27,399 nt of DNA, taken from JBOFSQ01 sp051651625 (lineage in GTDB: Bacteria > Planctomycetota > Planctomycetia > Pirellulales > Thermoguttaceae). Below are positions 16,014 to 22,433 of the stretch, in pieces. The notes beneath the pieces were generated by a model. The model saw nothing but the letters and a program-made list of their open reading frames with translations, had not been told where the DNA came from and searched no databases. Location of the stretch: assembly GCA_051651625.1 (NCBI GenBank), contig JBOFSQ010000090.1, positions 1 through 27,399 of the forward strand, read 5' to 3'. How positions within the stretch are numbered: the first letter of the stretch is position 1; each line of letters begins with the position of its first letter. The translations under genes and the position numbers were made by a program.

Positions 16014-16513
16014 GGCGTAGCCTCCAAAATCTGCTTCATTTGTATCGGGTTCACGACTCGCAATGTCTTCGGTCGGTACTTTAATAACCGGTCGTCGGTC
16101 GTTACAAAAAAATCACATTCCGTGTATACAGCACATGCGATATGGAAAGCGTCCTGCGTTTTGATTCCCGTTTGGCAAATCTGCCTCGCTAACGCAACAA
16201 CTTCGTCGCTACTGTTTGCACCGACAAACAAATGCGTGTGCTTAACGATAAAATCGGCGATACATTTTTTGGCGTTGACATTTGGACCACGCTCATTCTC
16301 CATACAAAGAACATGCGATGTCACCAACTCCACTTGATTCTCGACAATCAACCGTTGAATGAAAAGTTTAGCTTCCGTCTCTCGTTGAATTCGCAACTGC
16401 GTCTGGGCATCGTAAGGACGACAGAACACGCAGTTGTCCAAATACAATCTCAAGCGGCGTGGTTCAAGCCCATCAACTTCACGCATCGCCGCTGCGGATT
16501 CTCGATGGAACAT
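16010..16513 (-). CDS. PIN-domain protein, VapC-like toxin
   Basis: This 167-residue protein has the PIN fold marks LRLYLDNCVFCRPYD (Asp26), an Arg/Glu-rich helix, QVELVTSHVL, KTQDAFHIACAV (active-site Asp) and FFVTTDDRLL. The LDNCxFxRPxDxQxQLRI opening is typical of a PIN subgroup frequent in anaerobes and planctomycetes. PIN toxins are Mg-dependent RNases, often against tRNA or rRNA; the target here is unknown. The ATG at 16513 follows AAAGGAG; the frame opens at 16531 without such a site. It is only 29 bases downstream of the hydB stop and may be cotranscribed with it. Confidence 0.85.
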   Translation of the reverse strand: MFHRESAAAMREVDGLEPRRLRLYLDNCVFCRPYDAQTQLRIQRETEAKLFIQRLIVENQVELVTSHVLCMENERGPNVNAKKCIADFIVKHTHLFVGANSSDEVVALARQICQTGIKTQDAFHIACAVYTECDFFVTTDDRLLKYRPKTLRVVNPIQMKQILEATP

Positions 16514-16542
16514 TACAAATCTCCTTTTCAACGTTCACCGTT

Positions 16543-18435
16543 TCACACACCCACAATCGCTTTGAACTTACACGCCGCCTTGCACGCGCCGCAGCGGATG
16601 CACTTGTCAACGTCGATGGTGTGCGGTTGTTTGAGTGTTCCCGAAATCGCATCGACCGGACACTTCTTCTTGCATACCGTACAACCCTTGCAAAGCGACG
16701 CCAAAATCTCTGGCTTCGTAAGTGCCTTGCACTCGCCCGTCGGACAAATCTTTTTGACGACGTGCGATTCGTACTCTTCACGGAAATAACGCAGCGTCGA
16801 GAGTACCGGATTCGGTGCTGTTTTGCCGAGTCCGCAGAGCGAACCAACTAACACCGCCTTCGCTGTTTGCTCAAGCAAATCAAGTGTGCTAAGGTCGGCG
16901 CGGCCTTCGATGATGTCGTCGAGAAGTGCGAGCATCTGCTTCGTCCCTTCACGACACGGAACGCACTTGCCGCAACTCTCGTTCTGCGTGAACTGCATGA
17001 AAAATCGCGCGATCTTAACCATACACGTTTGGTTGTTCATGACGACCAAACCGCCCGAACCGACCATCGCACCCGCACTCTTGAGTGAGTCGAAGTCCAT
17101 CGGCATGTCGAGCATCGACGGCGTGAGGCAGCCGCCAGACGGCCCGCCAATCTGCACCGACTTAAAATCTTCACCCGTCACTTCGCCGTCGTTGTTCGTT
17201 ACGCCGCCGCCGATTTCGTAGACGATTTCACGAAGCGTCGCACCAAACGGAACCTCAATAAGTCCCGTATTCATAACGTGGCCGGTGAGTGCAAACGTCT
17301 TCGTCCCCGGCGACTTTTCGGTGCCGACAGAACGATACTTTGCCGCGCCTTCGCACAGAATATATGGAACTGACGCAAGCGTTTCGACGTTGTTGATAAC
17401 GGTCGGCTTGCCGTAAAGTCCGCACTGTGCTGGAAACGGCGGCTTCGGCATCGGCATCCCACGTTTCCCTTCGACCGACGCAATAAGCGCGGTCTCTTCG
17501 CCGCAAACGAACGCGCCCGCACCTTCCATAATGCGCACTTTGAAGTTGAATCCCGCACCGAAAATGTTGTGTCCGAGAAGTCCGCACGCTTCCGCCTCCG
17601 CGACGGCGGCGTTCATCCGTTCAACCGCAAGCGGATATTCCGCACGAACGTAGACAACGCCTTCGTCCGCGCCAATCGCTTTGCCTGCGATCATCATCCC
17701 TTCGATGACGGCGTGTGGATTTCCTTCCATCACGCTGCGGTCCATGAATGCACCCGGGTCACCTTCATCGCCGTTGCAGATTACATATTTCTTGTCGCTC
17801 ACCGATGCGAGTGTGAACTTCCACTTGAGTCCGGTCGGGAAGCCGCCGCCGCCGCGTCCGCGAAGACCGGAATCGATCAGCGTTTGACAGACTTGTTCCG
17901 GCGTCATCTCTCGCACCGCTTTGCGAATACCGAAGTAACCGCCGCGTGCGACATACTCTTGAATGTCTTCCGGCTCGATGGTCGCGTTCTTGAGAACGAC
18001 GCGAGTTTGGCGAGTGTAAAACTCGATCTCGTCTTCGCGGCGACACGTTTTTCCCGTCACCGGATCGACGTAAACGAGACGATCAATTACCTCGCCGCCG
18101 CAAAGTGTGACGTTGACAATTTCGGCGGCGTCTTCGGGGCGGACGTGACAGTAGAAATACCCTTCTGGCTCGATCCGAACGAGCGGCCCTTTCTGGCAAA
18201 ATCCTTGACAACCGCTTTTTGAAATGTAATTCCCGTCGAACGGTTTCGGTGTCTCCGCCTGAAGGAGGACTTCGACCTTTTCGCCGATCTTATTCAGTTC
18301 GGTGACGAGGGCGTCACGAACCTTCATCGCGCCGTTAGCGATACATCCCGTACCGCCGCAAATGATGATTCGCCGCTTGAGGGCCGATGTCTTTTTCTTG
18401 TACGATTCTGTGATCTGTTCTAGTGTTTGGGTCAT
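16543..18435 (-). CDS. hydB: Hydrogenase NADH/FMN subunit HydB (NuoF-like)
   Basis: A 630-residue flavoprotein subunit. The N-terminal thioredoxin-like [2Fe-2S] domain uses Cys26/31 and Cys76/80. A NuoF core follows, with the FMN/NADH glycine-rich loop GRGGGGFPTGLKW (193-205), NGDEGDPGAF (221-230) and GAGAFVCGEETAL (305-317). A SLBB-like region and a NuoF-type [4Fe-4S] site (Cys488, 491, 494 and 534) come next. At the C-terminus there are two ferredoxin-like [4Fe-4S] clusters (Cys582/585/588/592 and 612/615/618/622). This architecture is diagnostic of HydB in electron-bifurcating hydrogenases. The frame reaches TTG at 18477, but the ATG at 18435 aligns with the family start. No Shine-Dalgarno is visible, so expression may depend on upstream translation. 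A PIN toxin gene ends 63 bases upstream. Confidence 0.97.
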   Translation of the reverse strand: MTQTLEQITESYKKKTSALKRRIIICGGTGCIANGAMKVRDALVTELNKIGEKVEVLLQAETPKPFDGNYISKSGCQGFCQKGPLVRIEPEGYFYCHVRPEDAAEIVNVTLCGGEVIDRLVYVDPVTGKTCRREDEIEFYTRQTRVVLKNATIEPEDIQEYVARGGYFGIRKAVREMTPEQVCQTLIDSGLRGRGGGGFPTGLKWKFTLASVSDKKYVICNGDEGDPGAFMDRSVMEGNPHAVIEGMMIAGKAIGADEGVVYVRAEYPLAVERMNAAVAEAEACGLLGHNIFGAGFNFKVRIMEGAGAFVCGEETALIASVEGKRGMPMPKPPFPAQCGLYGKPTVINNVETLASVPYILCEGAAKYRSVGTEKSPGTKTFALTGHVMNTGLIEVPFGATLREIVYEIGGGVTNNDGEVTGEDFKSVQIGGPSGGCLTPSMLDMPMDFDSLKSAGAMVGSGGLVVMNNQTCMVKIARFFMQFTQNESCGKCVPCREGTKQMLALLDDIIEGRADLSTLDLLEQTAKAVLVGSLCGLGKTAPNPVLSTLRYFREEYESHVVKKICPTGECKALTKPEILASLCKGCTVCKKKCPVDAISGTLKQPHTIDVDKCIRCGACKAACKFKAIVGV

Positions 18436-18498
18436 GGGTGTGTGAGTTTGGTGAAATTGTGGGTGGTAGTTGAACAAAATTGTGACGCGAACGCTTGA

Positions 18499-19068
18499 CT
18501 ACAGGAACTGTATGTTATGCCGCAAAAATGTTGCGAACGATTGTAGGTTCATATTGTCAAACCACGCAACGTATTCGCTGGGCGTTTTTTCGGGGAATCG
18601 TAAGCTGACTCTGTGTTGCCGAACTGACTGCAGGACGTTCTCGCGGTCACGCTCCACGAGCAGCATCAAAAAATCGTCGGGGACAATAGCTTCGATGGCG
18701 TAAGGTTGAAGGATGGGACGCGGAAAATCGGTGACGTTGAAGGTGACGATGTACGCAGCTTCTCCATGAATCGCAGCGGCAAGGACGTGTCGGTCATCGG
18801 GATCGGGAAGTACGAGTGTGGGGATTATTGATTCGTAACCTTGAATAACGGCGTCCCATGCGTGTCGGTCAATCATTTGCCGCGTGTGTTCCAACTGTTC
18901 GCGTTTGAGGTCTTTGCGATTGCGTAACAAGCTACTTATCCACTCGTCGTGAATTGTGTCCGTCCAATACGCACGAAATACGCCACTGATGGCGAGATAG
19001 ATCAACAAACCGCGAAGCTGTGCCTGATACAGCACGCATGCGTCCAATATGGCTCGTGGTGTGTTCAT
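18499..19068 (-). CDS. PIN-domain toxin paired with an excisionase-type antitoxin
   Basis: A 189-residue PIN protein of the COG1569-like kind. ILDACVLYQAQLR carries the first Asp (Asp9), YWTDTIHDEW follows, LVLPDPDDRHVLAAAI has the central Asp pair (91/92), and IVTFNVTDFP holds the last Asp (114). These acidic residues coordinate Mg for RNase activity. The start ATG overlaps the antitoxin stop as ATGA (19065-19068), so the two are translationally coupled. Unlike the pair at 15771-16513, the antitoxin comes first, and the two PIN proteins are not close paralogs, so these are two independent acquisitions. Confidence 0.88.
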   Translation of the reverse strand: MNTPRAILDACVLYQAQLRGLLIYLAISGVFRAYWTDTIHDEWISSLLRNRKDLKREQLEHTRQMIDRHAWDAVIQGYESIIPTLVLPDPDDRHVLAAAIHGEAAYIVTFNVTDFPRPILQPYAIEAIVPDDFLMLLVERDRENVLQSVRQHRVSLRFPEKTPSEYVAWFDNMNLQSFATFLRHNIQFL

Positions 19069-19355
19069 TCGTACAAGCCCATTTTCTGATCCTCGGCGAC
19101 CATTTCAGCCACAACTTTGAGACGTAGTTCGGTTTCTGCTACACGGCACGCCTCAATGTCGGCGGGGCGAACAACAAAATTCACGCCATCATAGCGAAAT
19201 GGAATGCATCTACACTTCACGAGCGACGCAACGAAACTTTGGGTGAGGTCGAGTATTTCTGCGGCGCGGTCGATGGTCACTTCGTCGGTCGAAACGACAG
19301 GAACGCTACGCGATTGGGATGCGCGATTCGGTAAAGCTGTTGCAGTCATTGACAT
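19065..19355 (-). CDS. Excisionase-family helix-turn-helix antitoxin
   Basis: This 96-residue protein has a winged helix-turn-helix of the excisionase (MerR-like, HTH_17) type: VTIDRAAEILDLTQSFVASLVKC (27-49) followed by the wing IPFRYDGVNFVVRPADIEA. Such proteins are standard antitoxins for COG1569-type PIN toxins and usually repress their own promoter. The ATG at 19355 is preceded by a GAGG site that overlaps the end of the membrane-protein gene. The frame opens at 19409, but that extension lies within the neighbour and was rejected. Confidence 0.82.
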   Translation of the reverse strand: MSMTATALPNRASQSRSVPVVSTDEVTIDRAAEILDLTQSFVASLVKCRCIPFRYDGVNFVVRPADIEACRVAETELRLKVVAEMVAEDQKMGLYE

Positions 19356-19362
19356 GAAAACC

Positions 19363-19803
19363 TCATCCTTCTGGTAACTGTTCACGCTCTCTCGTCGTTT
19401 CCGCGTCATTTGGGGGAACCGTTAGCGAGCGATTCCATCTCGATTCAACAATCACCGTGCTGACCGCGAAGACGGCGAGCAGGGCAAGGTAAACGGCAAC
19501 GAACGTAAGGAGTGCGGTGAATATCATCGCAAGCCCCGGCTCATCGGGATTTGGGGTTGCGTTGGCTACGAAACAACTTATGCCAGCCGACCAGCATAGT
19601 GAGACGATAGCCATCGCAAAACATGCCCAACGTCCAACGTCTGCATCTCGAAACCACATCCCGCACCACGCAGCAATAAACATCAGCAGCGAAGCCAGCA
19701 TCAACATTCCTGCATCACCAGCCCCGCGCCAGTCCCAAATAAAACTGCTCCACGCACTAAAAACGACGACAGGCGACGCGGCAATAATAACGGCGTAACG
19801 CAT
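19363..19803 (-). CDS. Small four-helix membrane protein of unknown function
   Basis: The 146-residue product has four hydrophobic segments (about 3-20, 33-50, 60-80 and 88-118) and a charged, hydrophilic tail. I do not recognise a family. A GGGAG ribosome-binding site precedes the ATG. It stops 7 bases before the antitoxin start and its last codons contain the antitoxin's ribosome-binding site, so the three genes probably form one module. It could be a cargo gene of the toxin-antitoxin cassette or a remnant of the host operon. Two perfect hairpins lie just upstream (19830-19856 and 19862-19893). Confidence 0.65.
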   Translation of the reverse strand: MRYAVIIAASPVVVFSAWSSFIWDWRGAGDAGMLMLASLLMFIAAWCGMWFRDADVGRWACFAMAIVSLCWSAGISCFVANATPNPDEPGLAMIFTALLTFVAVYLALLAVFAVSTVIVESRWNRSLTVPPNDAETTREREQLPEG

Positions 19804-19829
19804 AACACTCCCAGACTTTCTGTCTTGTG

Positions 19830-19893
19830 CAGTTGGTAAGAAATCCTTACCAACTGATCGCGAACGGTTAACAAACTATGACAGTAACCGTTC
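19830..19893 (-). promoter_or_regulatory. Two tandem hairpins upstream of the membrane protein/toxin module
   Basis: The first hairpin (19830-19856) has perfect 11-base arms (cagttggtaag) and a 5-base loop. The second (19862-19870 paired with 19885-19893) has perfect 9-base arms (gaacggtta) and a 14-base loop. Neither has a T-run for termination on the minus strand. They could be binding sites for the excisionase-type antitoxin downstream or part of the leader RNA. Confidence 0.5.
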
Positions 19894-19918
19894 ACGGTTA
19901 GTTTCGTCGCGGTATATT

Positions 19919-20174
19919 CCTAGTCGCGTAGCGACGACCTTATTGTAGCCGTGGGCAAGACGTACTCGTCGCAGCCCTCGGTTTGCGGACACAAAATTGA
20001 ATGAAGTCCCGTAGGGACGACCTCATTCCGAATCGGGAAAACATCGTCAACGCTGTTGAGCAACTTCAACAAGGCCGCTCCTACGGAGCTACGAATTCAG
20101 GGGTATCGTCACCCAAGGCTGCGCGGAATACCGCTTGCCTTGGGCTACAATAAGGTCGCCGCTACGCGGCTAGG
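19919..20174. repeat. Inverted-repeat block with four 23-nt covarying palindromic units
   Basis: The block is bounded by a 32-base inverted repeat (19919-19950 and 20143-20174, 30 of 32 matching). Inside lie four 23-base units: plus strand 19923-19945 and 20006-20028; minus strand 20067-20089 and 20148-20170. Each is a 5-base stem, a GTA loop, a complementary 5-base stem, then GACCT or GGCCT and five more bases ending G or C. The stems differ but stay paired: GTCGC/GCGAC, GTCCC/GGGAC, GCTCC/GGAGC and GCCGC/GCGGC. This covariation shows that the pairing, not the base identity, is kept. The block fills the gap between hydC and the membrane protein. No coding frame is convincing. Confidence 0.9.
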
Positions 20175-20257
20175 AAACGCCATCCCAATTTGTCTGTCAA
20201 CGGATGTTGAGTTTTAGAGATACGCAGTATTCATTAATTCGATTCTGGTGCCCCCCC

Positions 20258-20809
20258 CTACGCTGCCGTCGCTTCGGTGGCGGCTTTTTCTTCGGCGATG
20301 ATTTTGTCGAGGATTTCGCCAGCTTGGTCGGGCGTGACTTGGCCGTAGACCGCCTCATCGACAATCATCACTGGTGCAAGTCCGCACGCGCCGAGACAGC
20401 TTACAAGTTCCACGGTGAAGAGCATGTCGGGCGTCGTTCGTTTCTCGTCGCTCAGGTTCAGTTTTTCGTAGAGTTTGTGGAGAATCCCGTGCGACTTCTT
20501 GACGTGACACGCCGTCCCGTCGCAGAGCCGCAGGACGTGTTTCCCTTTTGGTTCCAACGCGAAGTGTGCGTAGAAAGTTGCGACGCCGTAGACGTGCGCG
20601 ACAGGGATGTCGAGCGACGTTGCAACATAGCTGATAACGTCTTTCGACAAATACTTGTAGACCTCCTGAACCTGCTGGAGAATCGGTATCAGACGACTGG
20701 CATCGTACCGGTTGCGGTCGAGAATCTCGTTGACCGCACCGAGGTGCTGCACCATCGCACGGGTTTTTTCAATCGTGTCTTGCATCGTTTCGGGGAGCGT
20801 TGCGGGCAT
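20258..20809 (-). CDS. hydC: Hydrogenase subunit HydC (NuoE-like)
   Basis: A 183-residue NuoE-type protein. After a helical N-terminal part (LIPILQQVQEVYKYLSKDVISYVATSLDIPVAHVYGVATFYAHF) comes the thioredoxin-like [2Fe-2S] domain with Cys96 and Cys101 (LRLCDGTACHVKKS) and Cys138 and Cys142 (VSCLGACGLAPV). In HydABC this subunit works with HydB in the NADH electron-transfer and bifurcation branch. The start has AAAGGA at a good distance. It follows the SpoIIE-type phosphatase by 45 bases. It is separated from hydB by two toxin-module genes, a membrane protein and a repeat block, unlike the compact operons usual in clostridia. Confidence 0.96.
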   Translation of the reverse strand: MPATLPETMQDTIEKTRAMVQHLGAVNEILDRNRYDASRLIPILQQVQEVYKYLSKDVISYVATSLDIPVAHVYGVATFYAHFALEPKGKHVLRLCDGTACHVKKSHGILHKLYEKLNLSDEKRTTPDMLFTVELVSCLGACGLAPVMIVDEAVYGQVTPDQAGEILDKIIAEEKAATEATAA

Positions 20810-20854
20810 AATGTGATGTCCTTTCGTTATTTGACTGCGTTTTGGGCTAAAAAT

Positions 20855-22042
20855 TCAGACGTAGCGGACGCTCACCTTCTTAAGGTAGTAACGTTCGAGC
20901 ACTTTCGCAAGCCGCCGTATTATATTCCGCCGCAGTTCTAAATCAACGGGGAGATTAGGGTCTTGGTGTGCTTCGTTGATGCGAGTACCGACCAAAATCT
21001 CGATGATGTCGTTGCGAAGCATCATCGCGGCGAGGAGTCCGGCGGGGTCGTCCGCAGTTACGCCGTCCCGCTTTTCTAGGTATTGCGCGGTCTTGGTGAG
21101 TGTGAAAATCCCTTCGGTAACGAGGTCGATTCCGTCCATGAACGCACGCGGCGGCATGTGGGGACTTAAATTTTTCAAATCGAGTCGTAATGGACGTTTT
21201 AGTTCGCGCGAGACGATCTCCGCCGATGTCCCACCGCTGACAACCTTCTCGCCCGGAAACTGATCAACAATCTCGGCACACTCGGCGTCACGCTTCGGAT
21301 CGTAAGGCGGACCGGTGTAAAGAAGCATCTGCCGCGGATGACGAAAGTGGAGCGAAACACACGTCATGTCGTCCTTGACGATGTGCTCCATCTCCTTGCG
21401 TTTCGCCTCCTCAAGAACTCGTTCGCAAAGTTGGTGCGACGCGATGTCGGGCGTCTCCTCAAGTAGCTGCGCGATGTAGGCACCGCATCCGCGACCACGC
21501 CAACCGAGCGGGAAATGCGGCGTCCCCATCCCCGCCTGACTAATTCCGTCGGAGAAAAAAACGAGGCGATCACTCGGCTCGACCTGAAAGTGATACACCT
21601 TCATCTGACGGTCGTGCCACTTGGGCGACTCCAGCGTTTCAAAACTGATATTGTGGAGCCGTCCGCGACGGAAGAGTTGGAATCGCGGATTCCCCATCTC
21701 GATTACGCGCGTCATTCCGTGGAGCCGCGCGTTGACGATGGTGAACGTCGCGTAGCTGATCTTGCGTACCTGACAGATCGGAAGCGCACTCATCATAATC
21801 TCGGCGGCACGGAGAATTTCGGAGTTCTCCATCGCAAACCGGAGTGCCATCGTCGCGGTCATCGACGCAAGAATGTTCGCCTTCACGCCGCTCCCAAGAC
21901 CGTCGGATAATACCGCAACAAGACGCCCATCAGGCGATTTCTGAAACTTAAAAGCGTCGCCGCAGATGTCTTGCCTGTGCTTGAAACACTGGGTAAAACC
22001 GAGGTCTATGAAAAATTGTTGTGACTCTGTTGTATTGATCAT
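20855..22042 (-). CDS. SpoIIE/PP2C-type serine phosphatase linked to the hydrogenase
   Basis: This 395-residue protein has a PP2C-like domain. The likely metal-binding acids are Asp29 (ICGDAF), Asp47 (VLSDGLGSG), Asp165 (FFSDGISQA) and Asp225 (KDDMTC). A second conserved part follows, beginning LLYTGPPYDPKRDAECAEIV and ending in a basic helix. From general knowledge, phosphatases of this two-part form occur beside trimeric [FeFe] hydrogenase genes in clostridia, often with a histidine-kinase-like ATPase that is absent here. A partner-switching role in controlling the hydrogenase genes is inferred. The ATG at 22042 lies 25 bases after the VanZ-like stop; the frame opens at 22180, but that part is inside the VanZ-like gene. 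hydC starts 45 bases downstream. Confidence 0.9.
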   Translation of the reverse strand: MINTTESQQFFIDLGFTQCFKHRQDICGDAFKFQKSPDGRLVAVLSDGLGSGVKANILASMTATMALRFAMENSEILRAAEIMMSALPICQVRKISYATFTIVNARLHGMTRVIEMGNPRFQLFRRGRLHNISFETLESPKWHDRQMKVYHFQVEPSDRLVFFSDGISQAGMGTPHFPLGWRGRGCGAYIAQLLEETPDIASHQLCERVLEEAKRKEMEHIVKDDMTCVSLHFRHPRQMLLYTGPPYDPKRDAECAEIVDQFPGEKVVSGGTSAEIVSRELKRPLRLDLKNLSPHMPPRAFMDGIDLVTEGIFTLTKTAQYLEKRDGVTADDPAGLLAAMMLRNDIIEILVGTRINEAHQDPNLPVDLELRRNIIRRLAKVLERYYLKKVSVRYV

Positions 22043-22067
22043 TTTGACCGTGTACGCACAATCTTTT

Positions 22068-22433
22068 CTATTCCGCACGGCGCAGCAGGCCGCCGATGAT
22101 GACGCCGATAAAAATCCCAGCGAGATTTTGGGCGATGTCGTCCCAACTGAAAACGCGGTTCGGAATGAGTATCTGTGCAAACTCCATCACGAGCGCATAG
22201 CCGACGAGTGCATCGAACCACAACACAAATTTGCGAATACCATCGCGGCGACCGAGTTGCATCAGCGTCGCAAGAACGCCGAAAAGGACGAGGTGTTCCC
22301 ACCCCGCTGCGGGCTTGTCGTTTTCAACAAGCCCGCCGAAGAGCCAACGCGGGTCGGGCAACAACAGGAGCGGCGTCGCCAGCACCCAGCAGACGACGAA
22401 TGCCCCAAAAAAACTTTGTCGCCAGCGACTCAC
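22068..22433 (-). CDS. VanZ-like membrane protein
   Basis: The 121-residue protein has four hydrophobic segments and VanZ-family marks: WEHLVLFGVLATLM, then LVMEFAQILIPNRVFSWDDIAQNLAGIFIGVIIGGLL. VanZ-like proteins are small integral membrane proteins of uncertain function, first known for low-level teicoplanin resistance. It begins with GTG, and that start overlaps the galM stop as GTGA, so translation is probably coupled. It ends 25 bases before the phosphatase gene. Confidence 0.82.
   Translation of the reverse strand: MSRWRQSFFGAFVVCWVLATPLLLLPDPRWLFGGLVENDKPAAGWEHLVLFGVLATLMQLGRRDGIRKFVLWFDALVGYALVMEFAQILIPNRVFSWDDIAQNLAGIFIGVIIGGLLRRAE

Larger units (their letters stand above)
19804..20257. 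other. 454-base gap between hydC and the membrane-protein/toxin module
   Basis: No gene is seen. It holds, from left to right, the two hairpins near 19830-19893, the inverted-repeat block at 19919-20174, and a run of eight C at 20251-20258 whose last base is the final base of the hydC TAG stop codon on the minus strand. Transcription of the downstream hydrogenase genes from hydC would have to cross this structured region. Confidence 0.8.

Noticed and set aside
19919..20174. CRISPR array
   Set aside because: The units are palindromic, irregularly spaced and in both orientations, without regular spacers.
20251..20258. Run of eight C at the end of hydC as a phase-variable site
   Set aside because: It lies at or after the stop codon, so a length change would not alter HydC, and the tract is shorter than the 12-G run.
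20204..20941. 245-codon open frame on the plus strand opposite hydC
   Set aside because: It is a shadow of hydC, which has complete cluster motifs.
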